NCBI GenBank assembly: GCA_963850525.1
Contig: CAWKLQ010000008.1
Coordinates: forward strand, 186,001-250,000
Source of the DNA: JAEMQF01 sp963850525
GTDB taxonomy: Bacteria; Pseudomonadota; Gammaproteobacteria; Burkholderiales; Burkholderiaceae_C
DNA: 64,000 nt
Reading direction: 5' to 3'
The notes under the pieces are model-generated. The model was not told the DNA's origin and did not search any database. It saw only the letters and a list, made by a program, of their open reading frames with translations. Made by a program: the position numbers and the translations under genes. Of this stretch, positions 6,821 through 15,454 are shown in pieces (position 1 is the first letter of the stretch; each line of letters opens with the position of its first letter).

Positions 6821-9800
6821 GAAGGGTTGCCCTGGGGAACGATGTCTGGCGTTGCAGCCGCTGCGCTGTCGCCGGCCGCGGGAGCCTGCGGCGGCGCGGC
6901 AGTCTCGAAGCGGCGCCGGAATGCCGCATAGTACAAAACCGGAATCACGATCAGCGTCAACAGCGTCGAGACGAAGATGCCGAAGATCAGCGAGATCGCC
7001 AGGCCGCCGAAAATCGGATCGTCGACGATGAAGAACGCCCCCGTCATCGCCGCCAGGCCGGTAAGCACGATGGGCTGGGCGCGCACCGCGGCCGACGCGA
7101 CGACCGCCTGCTTGAACGGCAGCCCCAAGCGCACCTGGAGTTCGATGAAGTCCACGAGCAGGATCGAGTTTCGCACGATGATTCCGGCCAGCGCGATCAT
7201 GCCGATCATCGACGGCGCGCTGAACTTCGCGCCCAGCAGCGCGTGCCCCGGCAGCACGCCGATGATGGTGAGCGCAATCGGCGCCATGATGATGAGCGGC
7301 GTGAGGTAGCTCTTGAACTGCGCAACGACGAGCAGGTAGATCAGCACCAAGCCGACGGCGTAGGCCGCGCCCATGTCGCGGAATGTCTCGAGCGTGACCT
7401 GCAGCTCGCCGGTCCAGCGCACCGCGTAGCTGCGAAACGGGTCGCCGGGCGGACTGAGGAGGAACTCGTCAATGCTGCCGGCGCCTGGCAGCGCCGCCTC
7501 CTGCAGCTTGCGGCGGATTTCGATGACGCGGTACGGCGGCGAGTCGAGTTTGCCCGACAAGTCGCCGATCACATAACTCACGCCTTGCAGGTCCTTGGTG
7601 TAGAGCGTCACATCGGCCGCACCGTACTCGACGCGCACGAGCTCCGACAACGGCACCAGGCGCCCGTCGGCGGCGGCGAGCGGCAGCGCGAGCAGCGCGT
7701 CCAGGCCGACCTGCGCTTCCAGCGGAAGCTGCAGGCGCACCGGCACCGGGTACTTGCTTTGGCCGTCGTGCAGCCACGCCGCGTCTTTGCCCGACAACGC
7801 CGCAGCCACCGTTTGTGCCACCGCAGATACGGGAATTCCCAAGGCCTGGGCGCGCTGGCGCTGCACGCGCAGGAAGGCGCGCGGCGCGGCGGCTTGCACG
7901 GTGGTGTCGACGCCCACGGTCTCTGGCGTGCGCCGGAACAGCTCGGCGATGCGCAGCGCAAGTTGCTGGCGCCCGGCTTCCTCGGGGCCATAGACCTCGG
8001 CGACGAGTGGCGCCATCACCGGCGGGCCCGGCGGCACTTCGACGACCTTGACCCGTGCGGCGTGGCGCGCGCCGATGCGTTCGATCTCGGGCAGCAGGCG
8101 CTGCGCGATCGCGTGGCTCTGCTCGTGGCGGTGCGCCTTGTCGACGAGGTTCACCTGCAAGTCGCCGAGTTCGGCGTCGCCGCGCAGATAGTACTGGCGC
8201 ACCAGGCCGTTGAACGTGATCGGACTCGCCGTCGCCGCATACCCCTGCACGTGTCGGACTTGTGGTTGGCGCGCCACGAAGGAGGCGATGTCGTGCAGCG
8301 CCGCGGTCGTGTCTTCCAGGGCGCTGCCCGCCGGCATGTCGAGCACGACCTGGAACTCGCTCTTGTTGTCGAACGGCAGCATTTTCAGCACGACGGCCTG
8401 CAGCGGCACCAGGCCAATCGACATGAACAGCAGCACGGTCACGCCGGCCAGCAGCAGCCAGCGCTTGCGCGCGCTTTCCAGCAGCGGGCCGAGCACGCGG
8501 TTGAAGAGCCGCTGCACGCGTGACGGCGCGGCGCCGGCCGTCGCCTGCGCCGCGCCATGCGCGCTGTGCGGCTTCATCAGCTTGAGCGCGAGCCACGGCG
8601 TGACGCTGAACGCGATCAACAGCGACAGCAGCATGCCCAGACTCGCGTTGATCGGGATCGGCTGCATGTACGGCCCCATCAGCCCGCTGACGAAGGCCAT
8701 CGGCAGCAGCGCGGCGATCACCGTCAATGTGGCCAGGATCGTCGGACCGCCGACTTCGTCGACTGCGGCCGGGATGATTTGCCACAGCGGTTTGTCCGGC
8801 TCGAGTTGCTGGTGGCGGTGGATGTTCTCCACGACGACGATCGCGTCGTCGACGAGGATGCCGATCGAAAAGATCAACGCGAACAGCGAAACGCGGTTCA
8901 GCGTGAAGCCCCACGCCCACGAGGCGAACAGCGTCGCCGTGAGCGTCAGGATCACCGCGGCGCCGACGATCAGCGCCTCGCGCCGCCCGAGCGCGATCCC
9001 GACGAGAACGATCACCGACAGGGTGGCGAAGCCCAGCTTCTGGATCAGCTTGGCGGCTTTTTCTCCCGCGGTTTCGCCGTAGTCGCGCGTCAGCGTGACT
9101 TGCAGGCTGGGTGGAATCACGGTGTTGCGCAGCGCATCGATGCGCTCGCGCACCGCCTTGGCCACCTGGACCGCGTTTGCGCCGGCTTTTTTCGTGATCG
9201 AGATCGTCAGCGCCGGGTGCACGCTGCCCGTTTGAGCACCGGGCGCCGCTGCCGACGCCGCCCCGGCCAGAGCCTCAGCCGCGCCCGGCGTGTGCCACAC
9301 ATGGTGCTGCGGTTGCTCGCTGCCGGCGCTGACCTGCGCCACCTCACGCAGGTAGACGGGTTTGCCCTGGGACACGCCGACGACGAGGTTGGAAACGTCT
9401 TCGGCGTCGCGCAGGTACTGGCCGGTCTCGATGGCGAGCATGCGCGGCGCGTCGGGGTCGGCCGCGCTCGGATCGCCGATCACGCGCCCGGAGGGCATCG
9501 CCAGGTTCGCCGCGGCAAGCGTATCGGCCAGGCGCTGCACGTCGATGCCGCGTTCGCGCAGACGCGCCGGATCGAGCGCCACCTGCAGCACGCGGCCCGG
9601 CGCGCCTATCGTCTTCACTTCGCGCACGCCAGGCACGCGCGTCAGCTCAATCTCCATCGTGTGCGCGACCGGCGCCAGCTCGGCCGCCGAGCCGACATCG
9701 TTGCTCCACAGCGTGACCGCGATCACCGGCACATCGTCGATGCCCTTGGGCAGCACCACCGGAGTCAGCGTTCCCAGGTCGCGCGGCAGCCAGTTCTGGT

Positions 9801-10191
9801 TTGCGTTGAGCACGTCGTAGAGGCGCACCAGCGCCTCGGTGCGCGGCACGCCGACCTTGAACTGCACCGTCACGATGGCCATTCCCGGCCGCGCCACCGA
9901 ATAGGTGTGTTCGATTCCCGCAATCTGCGCGAGCACCTGTTCGGCCGGCAGCGCCACCATGTTCTGCACGTCGGCGGACGATGCGCCGGGGAAGGCGATC
10001 ATGACGTTGGCCATCGTCACGTTGATCTGCGGCTCTTCCTCGCGCGGCGTGATCAGAATCGCAAAACCGCCGAGCAGCAGTGCCACGAGCGCGAGCAGCG
10101 GCGTCAATGGGTTGTTCTGGAACGCCGCGGCCATGCGGCCGGCGATGCCCGGCGCCGGCGGGGTGCCGGTGTGCTCAACGGGTAGAGTCAC
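6817..10191 (-). CDS. RND-family efflux permease (inner-membrane pump)
   Basis: A 1124-residue RND transporter with two halves, each beginning with a membrane helix followed by a large periplasmic loop and a bundle of five to six helices. The N-terminal half shows AILITPREEEPQINV and the membrane motif GILVDDAIVVVENIHRH, with the paired acidic residues used for proton coupling. The second half ends with GIIVRNSILLVDFIELQ and a hydrophilic tail. The DD motif is commoner in drug/HAE-type pumps than in heavy-metal CzcA/CusA pumps. It overlaps the adaptor upstream and the CsoR-like gene downstream by four bases each, so it is the core of a four-gene operon. No outer-membrane channel gene is in this operon. 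Confidence 0.92.
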   Translation of the reverse strand: MTLPVEHTGTPPAPGIAGRMAAAFQNNPLTPLLALVALLLGGFAILITPREEEPQINVTMANVMIAFPGASSADVQNMVALPAEQVLAQIAGIEHTYSVARPGMAIVTVQFKVGVPRTEALVRLYDVLNANQNWLPRDLGTLTPVVLPKGIDDVPVIAVTLWSNDVGSAAELAPVAHTMEIELTRVPGVREVKTIGAPGRVLQVALDPARLRERGIDVQRLADTLAAANLAMPSGRVIGDPSAADPDAPRMLAIETGQYLRDAEDVSNLVVGVSQGKPVYLREVAQVSAGSEQPQHHVWHTPGAAEALAGAASAAAPGAQTGSVHPALTISITKKAGANAVQVAKAVRERIDALRNTVIPPSLQVTLTRDYGETAGEKAAKLIQKLGFATLSVIVLVGIALGRREALIVGAAVILTLTATLFASWAWGFTLNRVSLFALIFSIGILVDDAIVVVENIHRHQQLEPDKPLWQIIPAAVDEVGGPTILATLTVIAALLPMAFVSGLMGPYMQPIPINASLGMLLSLLIAFSVTPWLALKLMKPHSAHGAAQATAGAAPSRVQRLFNRVLGPLLESARKRWLLLAGVTVLLFMSIGLVPLQAVVLKMLPFDNKSEFQVVLDMPAGSALEDTTAALHDIASFVARQPQVRHVQGYAATASPITFNGLVRQYYLRGDAELGDLQVNLVDKAHRHEQSHAIAQRLLPEIERIGARHAARVKVVEVPPGPPVMAPLVAEVYGPEEAGRQQLALRIAELFRRTPETVGVDTTVQAAAPRAFLRVQRQRAQALGIPVSAVAQTVAAALSGKDAAWLHDGQSKYPVPVRLQLPLEAQVGLDALLALPLAAADGRLVPLSELVRVEYGAADVTLYTKDLQGVSYVIGDLSGKLDSPPYRVIEIRRKLQEAALPGAGSIDEFLLSPPGDPFRSYAVRWTGELQVTLETFRDMGAAYAVGLVLIYLLVVAQFKSYLTPLIIMAPIALTIIGVLPGHALLGAKFSAPSMIGMIALAGIIVRNSILLVDFIELQVRLGLPFKQAVVASAAVRAQPIVLTGLAAMTGAFFIVDDPIFGGLAISLIFGIFVSTLLTLIVIPVLYYAAFRRRFETAAPPQAPAAGDSAAAATPDIVPQGNPS

Positions 10192-11264
10192 CTCGGATCC
10201 CCGGCAGCCGCCGCCGGGCGTGCGCCAGCCAAGCCTGCGCGAACCGCGTCGACGGCGATGACCTGGCCCTCCTGGACCCCGGCGAGCAACTCGACCCGGT
10301 CGCCCAGCGTCGCGCCGCTGCGAACCATGCGCAACACGAACTGGCCGTTGTCGACCGCGTAAACCGCCGTCAACTCGCCGCGCCGCAGGACCGCGCTCGC
10401 CGGTGCGCTGAGCGCGCCTTTGCGATCCGCCGTCTGCGCCGACGCCGGCCCGCGGAAATGCACACGCACGCTTTGCCCCGGGCGGGCGCCGGCGCTGTCA
10501 GCGCCCGACAGGGGCAGCCGCCACTCGACCGTCTGCGACACCGCGTCGGTGCTGGGCAGCGCCTGGCGCTGCACCGGCGCGACCAAACGGCCGTCGAGAA
10601 GCTCGATCTGCACCTCACGCGCGCCTGAAGCGAGCAAGGCGCGCGACACCGGAACCTGCACGACGGCACGCAGCGCGCCGGGCTCGTACAAGGTGACCAC
10701 GGGTCGGCCGGCGACGGCGAGGTCACCCACCTCGACGTGCGTGGCAAGCACGACGCCGGAAAACGGCGCCATGACTTCGGCATGGCCGCTGACGAGCAGC
10801 GCCTGGCGGTGCTCGGCTTGCGCTTGCGCGACGCCGGCCTGCGCCGCGGCGAGTTGCGTCAGCGCCGAATCCAACGCCGCCTGGCTGATGAAATTTTGCG
10901 CGCGCAACTCGCGCGTCCGGTCGGCGTTCTGCTGCGCCGCCGTCAGCGCCGCCTGGGCCTGCGCAACCGCCGCGTCGGCACGCGCCACACCGGCTTGCGG
11001 CTCGCGCGGGTCCAGCCGGGCGAGCGCTTGGCCGGAGCGAACCCGGTCGCCCGCCCTGACGAGCAGCGCGATCACGTTGCCGCCGACCTGCGCCGCCACC
11101 GTGCTTTGTTTGACGGGTTGCAGTGCGCCGTCCAACGCCATGCCACTCGCCGCACTGCCGCGCTGCAGCGTGGTCGTGGGAACGAGCACGGGGGCTGCGC
11201 CGGCAGCGTGAAGCGAGCACAAGCCGGCAAGCAGGACGGTGGCAATTCGGTGGCTGTGCAACAT
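10188..11264 (-). CDS. RND periplasmic adaptor subunit (HlyD/AcrA family)
   Basis: A 358-residue adaptor with a Sec signal peptide (cleavage near LHAAGAAP) and the usual domain order. A half lipoyl domain (STVAAQVGGNVIALLVRAGDRVRSGQALARLD) is followed by a helical hairpin of Ala/Gln-rich heptads (about residues 85-150), the second lipoyl half (VMAPFSGVVLATHVEVGDLAVAG), a beta barrel and a membrane-proximal domain. The ATG at 11264 is used; TTG at 11270 is in frame but less likely. It is the first gene of the operon and its promoter lies in the 34-bp palindrome shared with trxC. Confidence 0.9.
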   Translation of the reverse strand: MLHSHRIATVLLAGLCSLHAAGAAPVLVPTTTLQRGSAASGMALDGALQPVKQSTVAAQVGGNVIALLVRAGDRVRSGQALARLDPREPQAGVARADAAVAQAQAALTAAQQNADRTRELRAQNFISQAALDSALTQLAAAQAGVAQAQAEHRQALLVSGHAEVMAPFSGVVLATHVEVGDLAVAGRPVVTLYEPGALRAVVQVPVSRALLASGAREVQIELLDGRLVAPVQRQALPSTDAVSQTVEWRLPLSGADSAGARPGQSVRVHFRGPASAQTADRKGALSAPASAVLRRGELTAVYAVDNGQFVLRMVRSGATLGDRVELLAGVQEGQVIAVDAVRAGLAGARPAAAAGDPR

Positions 11265-11307
11265 GGTCAATCCCGTGGGTTGGAACGGTGTTCGCGTCGA
11301 GTTCGAT

Positions 11308-11341
11308 CTTGACTTTATACGGTGTGGGGTATACAGTCAAG
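11308..11341. promoter_or_regulatory. 34-bp perfect palindrome holding two face-to-face promoters
   Basis: Arms CTTGACT and AGTCAAG flank inner arms TATAC and GTATA, separated by one base on each side and by a central GGTGTGGG, so 24 arm bases pair perfectly and symmetrically. On each strand TTGACT serves as a -35 element and TATAAA (minus) or TATACA (plus) as a -10, with a 15-base spacer. The centre, with GGGG next to GTATAC, resembles CsoR-type operators. The site controls the adaptor-RND-CsoR-flavoprotein operon to the left and trxC to the right. The short spacers suggest that a bound protein, or DNA distortion, is part of the control. Confidence 0.75.
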
Positions 11342-11387
11342 CCGTGCGCTGCATGATTGCAGCACCCCACCGTTGATGGAGCCTTGA

Positions 11388-11831
11388 ATGAACACCCCCT
11401 CCAGCGTCGAATCCCTGAACATCGTGTGCCCGAGCTGCACCACGACAAACCGCCTTCCCGCGCAGCGCGCAACGGAAGACCCGCACTGCGGGAAGTGCGC
11501 AGCCATTCTGTTGCCTGCCGCGCCGGTGGTGTTGAGCGATCTCAACTTCGAGCGCGTTGTCGCGGGAACCGATCTGCCGGTGGTCGTCGACTTCTACGCC
11601 GATTGGTGCGCTCCGTGCCGCACCATGGCGCCGCAGTTCGCGCGCGCCGCGGCCGATGCGAAGGGCCGCGCGCTGTTCGTGAAAGTCGACAGCGACGCCA
11701 GCCCGGCCACTGCCGCGCGCTTCGCGGTGCGCAGCATTCCCACCGTGGTGCGCCTGAACCACGGGTCCGAGGTCGACCGCTTCAGCGGCGTTCGCAGCGC
11801 CGCCGATCTGGTGCGGTTTGCGCTCGGCTGA
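11388..11831 (+). CDS. trxC: Thioredoxin 2 (TrxC) with N-terminal zinc finger
   Basis: A 147-residue thioredoxin of the TrxC class. An N-terminal zinc-binding module holds CPSC and CGKC about 18 residues apart; the thioredoxin domain follows, with the active site WCAPC and the cis-Pro loop SIPTV. TrxC is a cytoplasmic disulfide reductase usually induced by oxidative or thiol stress. It starts 46 bp from the divergent palindrome at 11308-11341, so it may respond to the same regulator as the RND operon. Length and motif spacing are normal. Confidence 0.95.
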   Translation: MNTPSSVESLNIVCPSCTTTNRLPAQRATEDPHCGKCAAILLPAAPVVLSDLNFERVVAGTDLPVVVDFYADWCAPCRTMAPQFARAAADAKGRALFVKVDSDASPATAARFAVRSIPTVVRLNHGSEVDRFSGVRSAADLVRFALG

Positions 11832-11893
11832 GCTTCCAGCCCGGCACAGCAGGTCTCGCAAAACCGGGCCGAGCGCGCGGCTGCCCGGCCACG

Positions 11894-12862
11894 TCACCGC
11901 CGCCACGAGTCGCGGCACTGCCGGATCGCCGAGGCGAACAGCGCCACGGCCGAGACGACGCGCAGCTTGCGGCTCACCGGTCCGCCCACAGGCAGGCGAA
12001 ACGGCGGCACGCTGTCGGTGACGAGCACCCGCGAGATCGCCGCGTCGGCGAGCACGTCGGCGGCGGGTTCGATGAACAGGCCGTGCGCCGCGCAGCCGAT
12101 CACGTCGCGCGCGCCCGCGTGGCGCAGCGCCTGAGCGGCACGCTGCATCGTCGCCCCGCTGGCGATCAAGTCGTCGAGCAGAAGCACGCTCAATCCTTGC
12201 ACGTCGCCTGCGACCAGGTTGTCGCTGCTCACCAGGCCCGCGCTGCGGCGCTTGTCGACCAATGCAAACCCGACCGGAACCGACAGCCGCTCGATGAGGG
12301 ACTCGCGCCACAACTGCGCGCGCTTCACGCCGCCCGGGTCGGGCGACGCCACGGCGAGCCGGCCATCGCCTGCCAGTTCGGCAATCACCGGGTCGAACGC
12401 TCGATGCGCCTCGAGGTGCAGCGTCGTGCAGCGAAATGCGTTCTGCAACGCTGCGACGTTGTGCGCTTCCAGCACGATGAGCTGCGCCACGCCCGCGGCC
12501 TCGAACAGTTGCGCGACGTAGCGCAACGTCACCGGGTCGAACGGTTTGGTTTGGCGGTCCTTGCGCGCGTAGGCCAGATAGGGCACGACCGCAGTGACAC
12601 GCGCCGCGCCGTGCTCACGCAGCGTGGCGCTGAACAGCAGCAGGCTGAACAGCTTGTCGTGCGGGCTCAGTTGACTTCCCGATGGACCGCCGTACAGGCT
12701 GAGCATCACGTAGACATCGGCGCCGCGCGGGTCGACCTTGGGGCGCAGCTTGTGCTCGCCGTCTTCGAAGCTGCGGTCTTCAAACGGGCTCAGGGGTTCG
12801 TCCAACGCCGCGGCGAGTGCGGGGGCAAGAGTGGAGCCGGGGTCAAGGCAAAACAACAGCAT
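11894..12862 (-). CDS. Ribose-phosphate pyrophosphokinase-like protein
   Basis: A 322-residue PRPP synthetase homologue with two phosphoribosyltransferase-type domains. Recognisable parts are FEDGEHKLRP near the N-terminus, YLAYARKDRQTKPFDPVT (the ATP flexible-loop region), and LLLDDLIASGATMQRAAQAL, the ribose-5-phosphate/PRPP loop. It would make PRPP from ribose-5-phosphate and ATP. It differs enough from housekeeping PrsA to be a second, specialised copy. The start at 12862 lies two bases after the stop of the DHH phosphoesterase, so the two are one unit, the tail of the acs/E1 operon. The link between them may be nucleotide or ribose-phosphate recycling; that is inference. Confidence 0.82.
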   Translation of the reverse strand: MLLFCLDPGSTLAPALAAALDEPLSPFEDRSFEDGEHKLRPKVDPRGADVYVMLSLYGGPSGSQLSPHDKLFSLLLFSATLREHGAARVTAVVPYLAYARKDRQTKPFDPVTLRYVAQLFEAAGVAQLIVLEAHNVAALQNAFRCTTLHLEAHRAFDPVIAELAGDGRLAVASPDPGGVKRAQLWRESLIERLSVPVGFALVDKRRSAGLVSSDNLVAGDVQGLSVLLLDDLIASGATMQRAAQALRHAGARDVIGCAAHGLFIEPAADVLADAAISRVLVTDSVPPFRLPVGGPVSRKLRVVSAVALFASAIRQCRDSWRR

Positions 12863-12864
12863 GG

Positions 12865-13839
12865 TCAAGCCTTCACTGCAGGACGGAACGGGAACGCGGC
12901 GAACTCGCCGATGAATCGCTCGAGTTCGCCCGCCGGCAGCTTGTCGATGCCTGCGGCTTGGGCGCGACCGGAACCGCCGAAGCGGCGACACAGCTCGTCG
13001 GCGCCACCCGCGGCCCGCAGCGGCGCACGCACGCTCGCGACGAAACTGCCGTCGCGCAGCGGCTTGAGCACCGCGTGCGCGCGCGTCGGCTGCGTATTCG
13101 CGAAACGGTTTGCCAGCGTGCCGATGACGCGCCGGCTCCACGGCGCGTCGGGCAGCACGACAACGCAGGCGCGCTCGTTTTCCCAGTGCGGCACCAGGCT
13201 CATGCCTGCCTCGAGGTCGGCACGACGCAAGGTATCGAGGTCGCGAACGACGGATTCGTGCGCGATCAGCGCCAGCGGGTCAACGTAGCGCGCCATGATC
13301 CGGTAGAGGTCTGCCGGCGCGATGTGCACGTCTTGTTCGTCTTCGCCGTAGGCGTTGTAGTTGATCGCCTCGCCGAGCCACCGCAGCGCGTCTCGGTCGT
13401 GCGCCTGCACGCCGCTGGCTTGGCCAAGCGCATCGGCGACTTCGGTGAGGTTGTCGCCGTACGCCCCCACCAGCGCCCAGGGTCGGAATTCGCCGCCAAG
13501 GTGCCGATCCATCAAGAGGCTGGTGCAGACCGCAGCATCGACCTCGATGTGGGTTTGCAGATTCGAATGCGTCGGTCTGTCGGCGGCGGCGTGGTGATCG
13601 AAGTAGCGCACCCGCGCGCCCTGCCCCAGCAAGCGCAGCAGCGCGACGCGATTGCGCTGCATCGAGATGTCGCAGACCAGCAGTTCATCACCCGGCTGCG
13701 CCTGCACCCGGTCGAGCAAGGCAATGTCGCGCTTCAGCCCCGTGATCAGCGTGGCTGGCGCCGGTTCATGGAGTCGCCACTGCAGTACGGCGCACAGGCC
13801 ATCGGCGTCGCCATTGCAGACGTCGATGGTGCGCATCAT
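12865..13839 (-). CDS. DHH-family phosphoesterase
   Basis: A 324-residue member of the DHH superfamily with motif I CNGDADGLCAV (D-x-D), a second motif VCDIS, and the DHH motif FDHHAAAD. The C-terminal half holds a DHHA1-like region with GGSGRAQAAG. Relatives cleave short phosphodiesters, nanoRNA, cyclic dinucleotides or polyphosphate; which of these applies cannot be told. The start at 13839 overlaps the E1 beta stop by four bases. It is followed two bases later by the PRPP synthetase gene, suggesting a shared nucleotide-related job within a central-carbon operon. Confidence 0.8.
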   Translation of the reverse strand: MMRTIDVCNGDADGLCAVLQWRLHEPAPATLITGLKRDIALLDRVQAQPGDELLVCDISMQRNRVALLRLLGQGARVRYFDHHAAADRPTHSNLQTHIEVDAAVCTSLLMDRHLGGEFRPWALVGAYGDNLTEVADALGQASGVQAHDRDALRWLGEAINYNAYGEDEQDVHIAPADLYRIMARYVDPLALIAHESVVRDLDTLRRADLEAGMSLVPHWENERACVVVLPDAPWSRRVIGTLANRFANTQPTRAHAVLKPLRDGSFVASVRAPLRAAGGADELCRRFGGSGRAQAAGIDKLPAGELERFIGEFAAFPFRPAVKA

Positions 13840-14813
13840 CCTTTCCCGGCCACCAAGGATTGGGCTGCCGCAACGATTTTCGGGGCCAGCGGCAGCGCAG
13901 CGTCTTCCAGGTGCTTGGCGTAGGGGATTGGCACCTCTTCGCTGCACACCCGCGCCGGCGGCGCGTCGAGATCAAAGAACGCTTCTTCGCCGACCCGAGC
14001 CAGGATTTCCGCTGCCAGGCTGCACGTGCGCCAGCCTTCGTCGACGACGAGCACACGCCGCGTCTTGCGCACCGACCCGAGCACGGTCGCCATGTCGAGC
14101 GGGCGCAGCACACGCAGGTCGATGACTTCGGCGCTGATGCCAAGACGCTCGAGGGTCGCCGCCGCGGCCAGTGCGCGCGGTACGCTGCCGCCGTAGGTGA
14201 CGATGCTCAGCGCCGTTCCCTCGCGCCGCACCGCGGCGTGTTCCAGGTCCACACGCGATGCCGGATCGCCGAGTTCACCTTCCAGGTTGTAGAGCTGGGC
14301 GTGTTCAAAGATGATCACCGGGTCCGGGTCTTGCAACGCGGGCCAGAGCATGCCGCGTGCGTCCTCGAGCGTCGCTGGTGCCAGGACCTTCAACCCCGGC
14401 ACATGCGCATACCAGACCTCGAGACTGTGCGAATGCTGCGCAGCGAGTTGCCGGCCCGCGCCCGTGGCCATGCGGATCACGACCGGCACCGAGAACTGGC
14501 CACCCGACATGTGGCGCAGCGCCGCCGCGGTGTTGACGATGGCGTCCAGCGCGAGCAGGCTGAAGTTCACCGTCATGATTTCGACGATGGGACGCATGCC
14601 GCCGAGCGCGGCGCCGATTCCCGCGCCGACAAAACCCAGCTCCGACAGCGGCGTGTCGCGGATGCGCGCTTCGCCGAACTCCTCGAGCAGGCCCTTCGTC
14701 ACGGCGTAGCTGCCGCCGTAGCGCCCGACGTCCTCGCCCATCACGAAGACCCGCGGGTCGCGCTGCAGCGCCTCGCGGTGCGCGGCGCGCAGGGCTTCGC
14801 GGTAGGTGGTCAT
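13836..14813 (-). CDS. 2-oxoacid (pyruvate-type) dehydrogenase E1 beta subunit
   Basis: A 325-residue E1 beta subunit with the family hallmarks MGEDVGRYGGSYAVTKGL, DTPLSELGFVGAGIGAA, an active-site region around GGQFSVPVVIRMATGAG, and the C-terminal transketolase domain ending in HLEDAALPLAPKIV. With E1 alpha it forms a thiamine-diphosphate enzyme that decarboxylates a 2-oxoacid such as pyruvate. In this operon the alpha and beta genes are separated by a HemG-like flavodoxin gene, and no E2 or E3 gene is present in the window. The start at 14813 is the first Met before the conserved TTYREALRAA. Confidence 0.88.
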   Translation of the reverse strand: MTTYREALRAAHREALQRDPRVFVMGEDVGRYGGSYAVTKGLLEEFGEARIRDTPLSELGFVGAGIGAALGGMRPIVEIMTVNFSLLALDAIVNTAAALRHMSGGQFSVPVVIRMATGAGRQLAAQHSHSLEVWYAHVPGLKVLAPATLEDARGMLWPALQDPDPVIIFEHAQLYNLEGELGDPASRVDLEHAAVRREGTALSIVTYGGSVPRALAAAATLERLGISAEVIDLRVLRPLDMATVLGSVRKTRRVLVVDEGWRTCSLAAEILARVGEEAFFDLDAPPARVCSEEVPIPYAKHLEDAALPLAPKIVAAAQSLVAGKG

Positions 14814-14832
14814 GGTCGCGCGCGCGCCGGCA

Positions 14833-15429
14833 TCACGAATGCACCCACGTCGCATCGCTCGGCGTTGCGGCCGGTGGCGCGAGGGGAATCCCGGCCTTGG
14901 CGAGAAACTCATCGATCGCCGCTTCGAGCTCGTCCCAGTCCGTGTATTCGCAGTCTTTCGACGTGTCCGTGCTCTGCCCGCGCTGGCGCGCGATCATGCG
15001 CATCAAGACGCGCTTGAAATAGTCGTACTGGGTGTACTTGAGCGCACCCGCCACGCAATGCATGGTCACCGGCTTGAGCTCGCAGTCGTCGACGAAGTCA
15101 TGCAGCAGGCGCCGCGTCTCGATGCGGCTGTCCAGATCGTCCAGCGCCGCGGTCAGGCTGACTGAGAACACGCTGCACGGCAGCGCCTTCAGCCACGCAT
15201 GGTTGCGCTTCACGAACTGCGCGAGTGGCCTGGGGTGCTCCTGCTGATGCACCGAGCCGGCGAGGATTGCCCCTTGGTAGACCACCGTCACCGCAGCTGC
15301 GGCGGCGGGCGTGGCCGTGTCGACCAGGTCGACGCGGTGGCCGCGGATGCGCAAGCGCTCGGCGATGAACTCAGCGATTTTTCGCGTCTGGCCTTCGACG
15401 CTGGCATAGGCGACGAGGATGGGCTGCAT
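14833..15429 (-). CDS. HemG-like flavodoxin-domain protein
   Basis: A 198-residue flavodoxin of the HemG (protoporphyrinogen oxidase) type. The FMN phosphate loop reads YASVEGQTRKIAEFIA, the middle has GAILAGSVHQQEH and the C-terminal part GALKYTQYDYFKRVLMRMI then TDTSKDCEYTDW, closely following the E. coli HemG layout. HemG couples protoporphyrinogen oxidation to the quinone pool. Here it sits between the two E1 subunit genes, 25 bp after E1 alpha and 19 bp before E1 beta, so an electron-transfer role for the 2-oxoacid enzyme is an alternative. Length is slightly above E. coli HemG. Confidence 0.82.
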   Translation of the reverse strand: MQPILVAYASVEGQTRKIAEFIAERLRIRGHRVDLVDTATPAAAAAVTVVYQGAILAGSVHQQEHPRPLAQFVKRNHAWLKALPCSVFSVSLTAALDDLDSRIETRRLLHDFVDDCELKPVTMHCVAGALKYTQYDYFKRVLMRMIARQRGQSTDTSKDCEYTDWDELEAAIDEFLAKAGIPLAPPAATPSDATWVHS

Positions 15430-15454
15430 GGAGGTCTCCGGGTTCGCGTCGGCG

